A DNA stretch of 64,000 nt from Achromobacter sp. Bel (lineage in GTDB: Bacteria; Pseudomonadota; Gammaproteobacteria; Burkholderiales; Burkholderiaceae_B). Position numbers and translations under genes: made by a program. The notes beneath the pieces were generated by a model. The model did no database searches. It had not been told where the DNA came from and saw only the letters and a program-made list of their open reading frames with translations. Of the stretch, positions 7,392 to 15,250 are shown piece by piece; position 1 is the stretch's first letter, and the number at the start of each line of letters is the position of its first letter. Location of the stretch: contig NZ_JABBJN010000020.1 of assembly GCF_012928505.1 (NCBI RefSeq), forward strand, positions 38,756 through 102,755, written 5' to 3'.

Positions 7392-8219
7392 GTGAACGCT
7401 GGAAAAACCGCCGATATCTCTCAAACGCAACCGCTGCATGACTTGCACAACCGCTGGCCGGAAGCCGAGTCGGTCGAGGATTTCCGCCATAACCTGGCGG
7501 CGGTGCATGCGCGCATCGCGGCGGCGTGCGGCCGGGTGGGGCGCGATCCCGCCGGGGTGCGCCTGTTGCCCGTTAGCAAGACCAAGCCCGAGGTCAGCAT
7601 CCGGCTGGCCCATGCGGCCGGCTGCCGCTTGCTGGGTGAGAACAAGCCGCAGGAGGCCTACCGCAAGTGGGAGGCCACGCAGGACCTGCATGATCTGCAG
7701 TGGTCCGTGATCGGCCACTTGCAGACCAACAAGGCCAAGCTGGTGGCGCGCTTTGCCAGTGAATTCCAGGCGCTGGACAGCCTGCGCGTGGCCGAGGCGC
7801 TAGAGCGGCGCTTGCAGGCCGAAGGCCGCGCGCTGGACGTGTTCGTGCAGGTGAACACCTCGGGCGAGGCCAGCAAGTACGGCCTGCATCCCGACGACGT
7901 GTCGGCCTTCCTGCGTGCGCTGCCCGGGTTCCCGGCGCTGCGCGTGCGCGGACTGATGACGCTGGCGCTGTTCTCGGCCGAGGCCGAACGGGTACGCCAG
8001 TGCTTTGTCCTGTTGCGCCATCTGCGTGATCAACTGCGGCAGGACGCGCCTGCGGGCATTTCGCTGGACGAGCTGTCGATGGGCATGTCTGGCGATTTCG
8101 AGATCGCCATTGAAGAGGGGGCGACCGTCGTGCGGGTGGGCCAGGCGATCTTTGGCGCACGGGCCCTGCCCGACAGCCACTATTGGCCGACTGCGCAAGA
8201 CGACGGCGCCGACTCGTGA
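7392..8219 (+). CDS. yggS: YggS/PLPBP-family pyridoxal-phosphate homeostasis protein
   Basis: 275 residues with a GTG start. The PLP-binding lysine is Lys63 in LLPVSKTKP. Further hallmarks are GENKPQEAYRKW, VIGHLQTNKAK, VNTSGEASKYG, RGLMTLALF and LSMGMSGDFEIAIEEGATVVRVG, which together form the alanine-racemase-like TIM barrel. Family members bind PLP and help keep vitamin B6 and amino-acid pools balanced; they are not known to be enzymes. The N-terminus is about 25 residues longer than usual, so an internal start is possible. It is convergent with a PLP-dependent decarboxylase that has a PLP-type MocR regulator next to it. Confidence 0.92.
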   Translation: MNAGKTADISQTQPLHDLHNRWPEAESVEDFRHNLAAVHARIAAACGRVGRDPAGVRLLPVSKTKPEVSIRLAHAAGCRLLGENKPQEAYRKWEATQDLHDLQWSVIGHLQTNKAKLVARFASEFQALDSLRVAEALERRLQAEGRALDVFVQVNTSGEASKYGLHPDDVSAFLRALPGFPALRVRGLMTLALFSAEAERVRQCFVLLRHLRDQLRQDAPAGISLDELSMGMSGDFEIAIEEGATVVRVGQAIFGARALPDSHYWPTAQDDGADS

Positions 8220-8255
8220 GCGCCGCCGACTGCTCTTGATGCGCCTGGCGCGCGC

Positions 8256-10520
8256 TCAGGCCACGCAGTCCACGTAATAGCGCAAGTTCCCGTCGTCGTC
8301 CCGCAGTTCCACGAACCCGTGAATGTCGGTACCGAAGCCCGGGCAGGACCGGTTGAGTTCGCGCGAGAACTTCAGGTAATCGACGATGCTCCGGTTGAAG
8401 ATCTCGCCCGGGATCAATAGCGGGATACCGGGCGGGTAGGGGGTGATCAGGCTGGTGGTGATGCGGCCTTCCAGGTGGTCGATTTCGACCCGCTCGGTCT
8501 TGCGATTGGCGATGTGCGCATAGGCATCGCTGGGCTTCATGGCAGGCACCGCTTCCTTCGTGTACATCTCGGTCGTCAGGCGCGCGATGTCGCTCTTTGC
8601 GTAGATCCGGTGCACGTGCTGGCACAGGTCGCGCAGGCCCATGGCTTCGTAGCGCGGATACTTTCGGCAGAACGCCGGCAGGATGCGCCACATCGGCACG
8701 TTGCGGGCGTAGTCGTCCTTGAACTGCTGCAACGCCGTTACCAGTGAACTCCAGCGGCCCTTCGTGATGCCGATGGTGAACATGATGAAAAAGCTGTAGA
8801 GGCCGGTCTTCTCGATGATCACCCCGTGCTCGGCCAGGAACTTGGTCACGATGGATGCCGGGATGCCGTCCGCGGCGAAACGGCCGTCCATGTCCACGCC
8901 GGGGGTGACGATCGTGGACTTGATCGGGTCGAGCATGTTGAAGCCGTTGGCAAGCGGGCCGAAGCCGTGCCACGCGACCTCGTCGCCCTCGTCCGAGATG
9001 ATCCACTGCGCTGCGCTGCCGATGCCTTCCGCTTCAAGTTCGTCCGGTCCCCACACCGTGAACCACCAGTCGTCCGCCGTGAATTGTTCGCCGACCTGCC
9101 GCATGGCGCGTCGGAAATCCAGCGCCTCGATGATGCTCTCTTCGACCAGGGTCTGGCCGCCGGGTTGTTCCATCATCGCCGCCGCCACGTCGCAGCTGGC
9201 GATGATGGCGTACTGCGGCGACGTGGACGTGTGCATCAGGTAGGCCTCATTGAACAAGTGGCGGTCAAGCCCGCGCGTAGCCGAGTCCTGCACCAGGATG
9301 TGGCTGGCCTGGCTGATGCCCGCCAGCAGCTTGTGCGTGGATTGCGTGGAGTACACGATGGAATCGCGCGGCCGCGCCCGCTTCTTGCCCATGGCGTGAT
9401 ACGTGCCATAGAACGGATGGAAGGCCGCGTGCGGGATCCATGCTTCGTCGAAGTGCAGGGCTTCCACATAGCCGTCGAGCGCGGACTTGATGATTTCGGT
9501 GTCGTAGAGGATGCCGTCGTAGGTGGATTGCGTCAGTACCATCACGCGCGGCTGGACCTGATCGGCATCCACCCCCGCCATTAGCGGATGGGCGCGGATC
9601 TTCGCCTTGATGGACTCGCGCGAGAACTCATCCCTGGGGATCGGCCCGATGATGCCCAGATGGTTGCGCGTGGGCCGCAGGAAGACGGGGATGGCCCCGG
9701 TAAGCACGATGCCGTGCAGGATGGACTTGTGGCAGTTGCGGTCCACCACCACCACGTCGCCCGGCGCTACCAGATGCTGCCAGACGATCTTGTTGCTGGT
9801 GCTGGTGCCGTTGGTCACAAAGAAGCAGTGGTCGGCGTTGAAGATGCGCGCGGCATTGCGTTCGCTGGCGCCGATGGCGCCGTTGTGGTCCAGCAGTTGA
9901 CCAAGTTCCTCCACCGCGTTGCAGACGTCGGCGCGCAGCATGTTCTCGCCAAAGAACTGGTGAAAGACCTGGCCGACGGGGCTTTTTAGAAAGGCGACAC
10001 CGCCCGAGTGGCCGGGGCAGTGCCAGGAATACGAACCGTCTTCCGCGTAGTCGAGCAGCGCTTTCAGGAAGGGCGGCTTGATGCCGTCCAGATAATTCCT
10101 GGCTTCGCGGATGAGGTGGCGCGCGACGAATTCGGGCGTGTCCTCGAACATGTGGATGACGCCGTGCAACTCGCGCAGGATGTCGTTCGGCATGTGGCGA
10201 ACCGATTTGGTTTCGCCATAGATATAGATCGGCACATCCACATTGCGGCGGCGCACTTCGCTGATGAACAGCCGGATGTTCTGCAGCGCCGGCGCGTCTT
10301 CGGCGTTTGGCGTGAATTCTTCGTCGTCGATCGACAGGATGAAGGAACTGGCCCGGCTCTGCTGTTGCGCGAACTGGCTGAGGTCATGGTAGCTGGTGGC
10401 GCCCACTACCTCGAAGCCCTCGGTCTTGATCGCTTCGGCAAGCGCCCGGATGCCCAGTCCGGAGGTGTTTTCTGAACGGAAGTCCTCGTCGATGATGACG
10501 ATGGGGAAGATGAAGCGCAT
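8256..10520 (-). CDS. Orn/Lys/Arg decarboxylase (PLP fold type I)
   Basis: 754 residues, full length for the biodegradative lysine/arginine/ornithine decarboxylase family. Residues 1-130 form the response-regulator-like wing domain (IVIIDEDFRSENTSGLGIRAL). The PLP core follows, with HFDEAW at 356-361 and the PLP lysine Lys397 in STQSTHKLLAG. SWHCPGHSGG, VTNGTSTSNK and EKTGLYSFFIMFTIGITKG are also family motifs. It makes a polyamine or diamine (cadaverine, putrescine or agmatine) in the cytoplasm; the exact substrate cannot be decided from sequence. The start is ATG after AGGACAGACC. The promoter region holds TGTCCT repeats also found at the start of the neighbouring regulator ptsJ. Confidence 0.92.
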   Translation of the reverse strand: MRFIFPIVIIDEDFRSENTSGLGIRALAEAIKTEGFEVVGATSYHDLSQFAQQQSRASSFILSIDDEEFTPNAEDAPALQNIRLFISEVRRRNVDVPIYIYGETKSVRHMPNDILRELHGVIHMFEDTPEFVARHLIREARNYLDGIKPPFLKALLDYAEDGSYSWHCPGHSGGVAFLKSPVGQVFHQFFGENMLRADVCNAVEELGQLLDHNGAIGASERNAARIFNADHCFFVTNGTSTSNKIVWQHLVAPGDVVVVDRNCHKSILHGIVLTGAIPVFLRPTRNHLGIIGPIPRDEFSRESIKAKIRAHPLMAGVDADQVQPRVMVLTQSTYDGILYDTEIIKSALDGYVEALHFDEAWIPHAAFHPFYGTYHAMGKKRARPRDSIVYSTQSTHKLLAGISQASHILVQDSATRGLDRHLFNEAYLMHTSTSPQYAIIASCDVAAAMMEQPGGQTLVEESIIEALDFRRAMRQVGEQFTADDWWFTVWGPDELEAEGIGSAAQWIISDEGDEVAWHGFGPLANGFNMLDPIKSTIVTPGVDMDGRFAADGIPASIVTKFLAEHGVIIEKTGLYSFFIMFTIGITKGRWSSLVTALQQFKDDYARNVPMWRILPAFCRKYPRYEAMGLRDLCQHVHRIYAKSDIARLTTEMYTKEAVPAMKPSDAYAHIANRKTERVEIDHLEGRITTSLITPYPPGIPLLIPGEIFNRSIVDYLKFSRELNRSCPGFGTDIHGFVELRDDDGNLRYYVDCVA

Positions 10521-10653
10521 GGTCTGTCCTGTATCGAGGCGACGCCAACGGCGTGGCGGTCAGCGGCTCGGGACGGCGAAGACGGGCGATCCCAGAGCCT
10601 TGTGAGGGACAAAGGCGGGATGGGACGGGGGGCTCCGGCTCAAGTTCCTATAA

Positions 10654-10687
10654 TGTCCTGGATTATTATTATATATGTCCTAGGACA
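10654..10687 (-). promoter_or_regulatory. Candidate PtsJ operator upstream of the decarboxylase
   Basis: TGTCCTGGA at 10654-10662 and the perfect 12-base palindrome TGTCCTAGGACA at 10676-10687 form direct repeats 22 bases apart, two helical turns, within an AT-rich promoter. Such spacing is typical of MocR-family operators. A further TGTCCTG lies at 10525, next to the decarboxylase start. The related CGTCCTGGGACA overlaps the ribosome site of ptsJ. Confidence 0.6.
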
Positions 10688-10728
10688 AAATTCAGACGTA
10701 TGGCGTAGCTGCCTCCTGCCAAGGGGGG

Positions 10729-12024
10729 TTAACCCAGGCTGTGCTTGATGTCTTGGGCAAGCCGGGCGCATTGCGCCAGTTCGATGTTGGAGATCGTGAT
10801 CCGCAGGCCTTTGACCGCGTCCTGGACGGCGAAGGCATCTCCGTGGCGGACCAGCCAGCCTTGCCGGGCCAGCGCCAGAGCAATCGCCTGGTCGTCGGTC
10901 TGCAGCGGCACCCAAAGATTGAGGCCGTCGCCTTGCGCCAGGAAATCGATGTCCTGGGCGCGCAGGGCGTCTTCCAGCGTCTTTCGGCGGCGGGCATAGT
11001 CGGCGCGGGCCTGCGTAAGCAACGCGACGGTCGCGGGCTGTGTGAGCTGGACTTCGACAATGTCCTGCAGCAGGTGGCTGACCCAATTCGTGCCGGTGGC
11101 CAGTCGCAGGCGCAGTTGGCGGGACGTGGCGGAATCGCTTGCTACCGCGGCGAGCCGGACATCGGGGCCCAGCGCCTTGCTGAAGGAACGGATCAACGCC
11201 CAGCGGTAGGCATTGTCGGGAATCGGCGAATGGTAGGCGGCGTTGGACAGCAGCGCGAAGTGGTCATCCACGATCACCATGACGTCCGGATGCTTGGCCA
11301 GCAGGCGTGACAGCGCGCGTGCCCGTTTGTCGCTCAGGTTGCAGCCCGTGGGATTGTGGGCGCGCGGGGTGATGATGACGGCCTGCGCGCCCTTGGCCAA
11401 GGCCGCCTCCAGCCCGTCAGCCTGCATGCCTTGCGCATCGACGGGAACGCCGATGGTTTGAAGCCCGATGGTCCGCAGGGTGTTGATACTGCTGAGGAAG
11501 CAGGGATTCTCCACGGCCACCTTGTCGCCGGCCACCAGATAGGCGCCCAGCAGCCGCTCGATGGCATCCACCGCGCCGTACGTCAGGTCGATATCGAAAC
11601 GGGCAGGGGCGTCGGGCTGGAACCATGTGCGCAGGTGGTCTTCCAGCCCCGCATTGATGGTGGGCTCGCCATACAGCCGGGTCTTGTAGGGACGCAGACG
11701 CAGCGCGGCGTTGGCGTCCGGTAGCCAGGCCGGGTTCGGGTTGCCGCTGGCGAAATCGGTCAGCGGGGAATTGGCCAGGGTGCCTTCCTGTTCGCCGGCC
11801 TGGAATGGGTCGCGGATGAGGGTGCCCAGGCGTCCTTGCGTCACCGCAATGCCTGCGGTGACAAGCCGCCGGTAGGCGGCGGCGACCGTATTGCGGTTCA
11901 CGCCCAGGTCCACTGCCAGATCCCGCACGGGCGGCAGGGATGCCCCCGCGGATAACTGCCTGGACAGCGCCAGGGTGCGCACGCAGTCGTAGATCTCCGC
12001 CGCGGTCTTGCCGTGAATTTTCAT
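10729..12024 (-). CDS. ptsJ: PtsJ-type MocR transcriptional regulator
   Basis: 431-residue MocR/GabR-type protein. A GntR winged helix (residues 1-75, GKTAAEIYD, SLPPVRDLAVDLGVNRNTVAAAYRRL) is fused to an aminotransferase-like domain with HNPTG at 223-227, IVDDHFALLS and the PLP-binding Lys283 in FSKALGPDVRLA. These segments closely resemble enterobacterial PtsJ, which senses PLP and controls vitamin B6 salvage. Here it lies directly upstream of, and in the same direction as, the PLP-dependent decarboxylase. Candidate operators overlap its own ribosome site and the decarboxylase promoter. Autoregulation and control of the decarboxylase are inferred. Confidence 0.92.
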   Translation of the reverse strand: MKIHGKTAAEIYDCVRTLALSRQLSAGASLPPVRDLAVDLGVNRNTVAAAYRRLVTAGIAVTQGRLGTLIRDPFQAGEQEGTLANSPLTDFASGNPNPAWLPDANAALRLRPYKTRLYGEPTINAGLEDHLRTWFQPDAPARFDIDLTYGAVDAIERLLGAYLVAGDKVAVENPCFLSSINTLRTIGLQTIGVPVDAQGMQADGLEAALAKGAQAVIITPRAHNPTGCNLSDKRARALSRLLAKHPDVMVIVDDHFALLSNAAYHSPIPDNAYRWALIRSFSKALGPDVRLAAVASDSATSRQLRLRLATGTNWVSHLLQDIVEVQLTQPATVALLTQARADYARRRKTLEDALRAQDIDFLAQGDGLNLWVPLQTDDQAIALALARQGWLVRHGDAFAVQDAVKGLRITISNIELAQCARLAQDIKHSLG

Positions 12025-12026
12025 AT

Positions 12027-12038
12027 CGTCCTGGGACA
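12027..12038 (-). promoter_or_regulatory. Candidate PtsJ autoregulatory operator
   Basis: CGTCCTGGGACA, arms GTCC and GGAC, lies 3 bases before the ptsJ start codon and includes its ribosome-binding site (AGGACG on the coding strand). It differs from the palindrome at 10676-10687 at two of twelve bases. Occupancy would block ptsJ expression. Confidence 0.5.
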
Positions 12039-12322
12039 GTTCTTGGAATCAGGCAGGCCAGAAGCCATTTCGTCCTGTCTGTCGCGCCTGGGCTGATTTT
12101 GCCATAGGCGCGCTTGCTCGCCGGTGCGCCGCATGGGGCGCCGGGGCGCGGGCGGTTCCCTGATTCAGGTGTGGCACGGCGTCGCCTCGCGCAACCGGTT
12201 GCGCCCTGATCTTCCGCGACCGGACGCGTTCTGGAGTACGCCTGCCGTGCCCACGGGCTGAGGTATCCTGTGGAGCATCGCCGATGTACGCCCCGCGCGG
12301 CTCAACTCGAAGAGGTCTATGC

Positions 12323-12655
12323 ATGAGAATGCCATTGCTGTTCTTGGCCGCCGTCGTGGCCGGTTGCGCCAGTTCCGGTCCCGATGCCGGCAACGCGGTC
12401 GACCCGGCGAAAGTGCAGGCGATCAAGATCGATGTCACGACCTACGATGAACTCGTCAGGGACTTCGGGCCGCCGCTGTCCCAGCATTTCGACCCCGAAG
12501 GCAAGCTCACGGCGACTTGGTTCTACGTCAACACCGGCGCCTATGACGCGATTCAGGATCAGCAGAAATTGACGGTCATGTTCAATAAGGACCGCACCGT
12601 CAGGGCGTATGACAACACGTCGGGAATCAAGGGCGGGGCCATGCCTGGCCGTTAG
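12323..12655 (+). CDS. SmpA/OmlA (BamE-like) lipoprotein
   Basis: 110 residues from ATG 12323 (AGAGG seven bases upstream). A short signal (MRMPLLFLAAVVAGC) ends in lipobox VAGC with Cys15 as the lipid site. The mature part TTYDELVRDFGPPLSQHFDPEGKL resembles the SmpA/OmlA fold shared with BamE, where a short helix pair precedes a beta hairpin carrying the Gly-Pro turn. The true BamE of the outer-membrane assembly complex is probably elsewhere; this stand-alone copy may be a paralogue. It is probably anchored in the outer or inner membrane facing the periplasm. Confidence 0.7.
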   Translation: MRMPLLFLAAVVAGCASSGPDAGNAVDPAKVQAIKIDVTTYDELVRDFGPPLSQHFDPEGKLTATWFYVNTGAYDAIQDQQKLTVMFNKDRTVRAYDNTSGIKGGAMPGR

Positions 12656-12686
12656 CCCCCCGGGCAAAGTCTGCCGGCTGGTGGCT

Positions 12687-13598
12687 CTAGCCGGCAGATG
12701 GGTTCAACAGATGCATCCCGGTCCGTCTCACAAACTCTTCATACGTGATCGGCGGGCCTTCCTTTGTGCTGGCGCTGTTGGACTGCCAGTGCACCCACGA
12801 GCGTCCCGTCGTGGCGTCGTACACGAGCTTGAAGAGATGGCTGGGCACCGCCACGCCGGATCCGATCGTCTTGGGCCTGTCGCCGTAGACCGGGCCAGTG
12901 AAGATGTAGACATCGCCCGGCGCGCGCATGACGTATTTGCGCGTGTCTTGCTCGATGCGGCTCCACGCCCCGCTATTGTGTATCTGGTCCTGGGGCACCA
13001 TATTGGCCAGCGAGAAGCTTTGCGCCATGGTGTCCTTGGAATACATGTCCGCGGCGGGCGCCATGTGGCCGCGCGAATAGCCGGACCCCCGGTAGTCGTC
13101 CAGATTGGCGCGCTCCGCGTTGGGCAGGCGTGCTTCGGCGTAGAACTTGTCGGTTCGCTGCAAGCCTTGGGCCTGGGTCAGCATTTTCCGGTTCAGCCGT
13201 TCGGCGACGAATACCGATGTCTTGGTTTGGCCGTTGTGCAGGATGGCGAAGCCGGAAAAGCAAAGTTCGCGCAAATTCTGACGCGCGGGGACTGCAGGCA
13301 GGTTGCCCCGTGGGAAGAACTGCGGACATTCCGCAAATCGCGTCTGGGTCAGCGCGCCGTTTTGCGCCGCCACGGGCGCGTAGGTCTCCTGGGCGGGCCA
13401 ACCCAATCGGTCCAGGATGGCTTGCGGCGTGAACTGCGCCGGCCATTGCGGCTTCAGGACATAAGTGGCTGCGCCGAAACTCGCCAGCGACGAGAGAAGG
13501 AGGGCTCGCAGGAATCGATAAGCGCGATTGCCCGCTTTGGATTGGGACCGGGCTGCCGGGCGTCTTTTGGTTGAAGCTGTTTTTTTCGCGCGAGTCAT
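12687..13598 (-). CDS. DNA/RNA non-specific endonuclease (NUC1 family), membrane-anchored
   Basis: 303 residues from ATG 13598. After a basic N-terminus with twin Lys/Arg clusters comes one hydrophobic segment (about 30-46), so the protein is secreted or anchored facing the periplasm. The catalytic region contains SRGHMAPAADM with general base His178 and the metal-binding NMVPQDQIHNSGAWSRIE segment, typical beta-beta-alpha metal nuclease features of the Serratia nuclease/EndoG family. KFYAEARL and IFTGPVYG are also conserved family blocks. Family members degrade DNA and RNA without sequence preference. No immunity or inhibitor gene is visible next to it. Confidence 0.88.
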   Translation of the reverse strand: MTRAKKTASTKRRPAARSQSKAGNRAYRFLRALLLSSLASFGAATYVLKPQWPAQFTPQAILDRLGWPAQETYAPVAAQNGALTQTRFAECPQFFPRGNLPAVPARQNLRELCFSGFAILHNGQTKTSVFVAERLNRKMLTQAQGLQRTDKFYAEARLPNAERANLDDYRGSGYSRGHMAPAADMYSKDTMAQSFSLANMVPQDQIHNSGAWSRIEQDTRKYVMRAPGDVYIFTGPVYGDRPKTIGSGVAVPSHLFKLVYDATTGRSWVHWQSNSASTKEGPPITYEEFVRRTGMHLLNPSAG

Positions 13599-13679
13599 GC
13601 TGCCTGTGTGTTGCTGCAGGCCGGCGCCTTGGTGAGGCCGGCACGTCATCGGATTGTAGATGACGTGCCGCGCGGCCCC

Positions 13680-14282
13680 CTACAGCACCAGCTTGAAGCC
13701 GATGGCCAGCATCGCGACCCCGACGCAGCCGTCCAGTACGCGCCAGGCTTTTGGGTTGGCGAAGAAGGGCCGCAACAAGCGCGCGCCGTAGCCCAGCGTG
13801 AAGAAGAACACGAACGACGCCGACATGGCGCCCAGCGCGAACGCGGTCTTGGCGTCTTCGTATTGGCTGGAGATCGACCCCAGCAGCACCACGGTGTCCA
13901 GATAGACGTGCGGGTTCAGCCACGTGAAGGCCAGGCAGGTGGCCAGCGTGGCGGCCAGGCCCGCCGTCTGTTTTGTGGAGGGCGACAGGCTGTCGTGCTG
14001 CGTACGGAAGGCCGAACGCAAGCTGCGCGCGGCGTAGACGAAGAGGAATAGGGCGCCGCCATAGCGCATGGCGGGTTCCAGCCAGGGCAGGGTGTCGACG
14101 GCCAATCCGAACCCGGCCACACCGGCGGCAATCAGGATCGCGTCCGACACCGCGCAGGTCAGACAGATGGCGAAGACGTATTCCTGACGGAGCCCCTGCC
14201 GCAGGACGAATGCGTTTTGCGCACCGATCGCGAGGATCAGGCCAAGACTGAGCAGGAAGCCGGGAATGAAGGCGGTTGTCAT
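13680..14282 (-). CDS. LysE/ArgO-family amino-acid exporter
   Basis: 200 residues with about six hydrophobic segments, the normal LysE length. The N-terminal IPGFLLSLGLILAIGAQNAFVLRQGL contains the family GAQNAFVLRQG motif, and TWLNPHVYLDTVVLLGS is the second conserved block. These inner-membrane proteins export basic amino acids (Lys, Arg). The usual LysR-type regulator (LysG/ArgP) is not adjacent, but a TTAG-N5-CTAA inverted repeat lies 45 bases upstream of the start. Ribosome site AGGGTGA. Confidence 0.93.
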   Translation of the reverse strand: MTTAFIPGFLLSLGLILAIGAQNAFVLRQGLRQEYVFAICLTCAVSDAILIAAGVAGFGLAVDTLPWLEPAMRYGGALFLFVYAARSLRSAFRTQHDSLSPSTKQTAGLAATLATCLAFTWLNPHVYLDTVVLLGSISSQYEDAKTAFALGAMSASFVFFFTLGYGARLLRPFFANPKAWRVLDGCVGVAMLAIGFKLVL

Positions 14283-14326
14283 GGATCACCCTGTAAAAGG
14301 GCGACAGACTAGCCTGTGCGGGAAGA

Positions 14327-14339
14327 TTAGAAAAACTAA
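14327..14339 (-). promoter_or_regulatory. Candidate LysR-type operator upstream of lysE-like gene
   Basis: Inverted repeat TTAG-AAAAA-CTAA in an AT-rich patch 45-57 bases upstream of the exporter start. LysR-type regulators such as LysG/ArgP bind T-N11-A sites of this kind in front of lysE/argO. No such regulator gene is next to it, so it would act from elsewhere. Confidence 0.4.
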
Positions 14340-14393
14340 ATAGCCTAAACCAAGTTCAGTTCTGCTTAACGAACCGCGCCGTGCGTGCGCAGC

Positions 14394-14566
14394 TTAATGC
14401 GGGCGTGCCGCTGCCAGGGAAGCATTCAACGTCTGCAACTGGGTTTGCAGGGATTCCAGCAGCAGCTGGATCTGTTCGGAGGTCAGCGCGTAAACCCGAC
14501 CGCCATCATCGCCCAGCCTGTCACCGGCAGGACCGCCTCGCCATCCTTGAAATCTCTGTCCAGCAT
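14394..14566 (-). pseudogene. Possible frameshifted small gene
   Basis: A start with ribosome site (GAAGAGGAA) gives MLDRDFKDGEAVLPVTGWAM... and stops after 27 residues at 14483. A second frame then reads ALTSEQIQLLLESLQTQLQT and onward to TAA at 14394, a convincing amphipathic coiled-coil tail but without any start codon of its own. Joining the two would give a protein of about 55 residues. A frameshift mutation, recoding or chance are all possible. Confidence 0.3.
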
Positions 14567-14774
14567 CTTGATGTTCCTCTTCCCGGTTACAGGCGGCTGC
14601 CCGTGCGGGAGGGGATTTTATGCGTTCAGCTTAATGTAAGCAATGGACGGACGCTACGATAGCCGTTCGGGGGCCTCCCTCCCTGCCTGTATCGAGATGC
14701 GGTGCGAACGGACGGTGGCGTACTTCCGTTTCCGAAATGCGAAGCACGCAACCGTCGCCAATGGTGCGGGCCGC

Positions 14775-14999
14775 TTAGCCGCCGCCTTGCTCTGCCGCAC
14801 GCAGCAGACCGTACAGCTTGTCCTTCAACTGCAGCTTTTCCTTTTTCAGCACCTCGATGTTGGTGCCGGAACTCGGCACGATGCCGTCTTCCATATTCTT
14901 GATTTCCTGGTCCAGATCGTTATGACGTTGAAACAAGGCCGAGAAATGCGCATTCTCGGATTTCAGCTGGGTAATGAGTTGGCGATATTCAGGGAACAT
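14775..14999 (-). CDS. DUF465/YdcH-family small protein
   Basis: 74 residues from ATG 14999, chosen because GAGAGG sits six bases upstream; a longer frame exists but lacks a ribosome site. The sequence is highly charged and helical (MFPEYRQLITQLKSENAHF, KNMEDG, LKKEKLQLKDKLYGLL), forming the helical hairpin of the DUF465/YdcH family. The family is widespread in proteobacteria and its function is not established. It is a single-gene unit. Confidence 0.87.
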   Translation of the reverse strand: MFPEYRQLITQLKSENAHFSALFQRHNDLDQEIKNMEDGIVPSSGTNIEVLKKEKLQLKDKLYGLLRAAEQGGG

Positions 15000-15250
15000 T
15001 GGGGCCTCTCTTAGGTACCAGTTGACGGGACCGGTGTCGCGCCAGGCACGACGCGCATCGGCGTCAATTCCATGACACGCCAACGCCTGCGCGTTGTCAA
15101 CCAAAGGGCCGGTGCGTCCCGCGCCCCGAATTGACGCGACGCAAGCGCGGCGCGGCGCTAGCGAATCTGTCTCGCATGCTCACGTTTCATTACATAGGTG
15201 TTTCCGCCCGGCGATACACTCGCTACCCCGTGGTCAGCCATGAAAGTGAC

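Larger units (their letters stand above)
14283..14774. other. Intergenic region with a broken small reading frame
   Basis: This 492-base stretch holds the lysE promoter side, including the inverted repeat at 14327-14339, and a split minus-strand frame at 14394-14566 annotated separately. I see no credible gene in 14567-14774. Confidence 0.5.
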
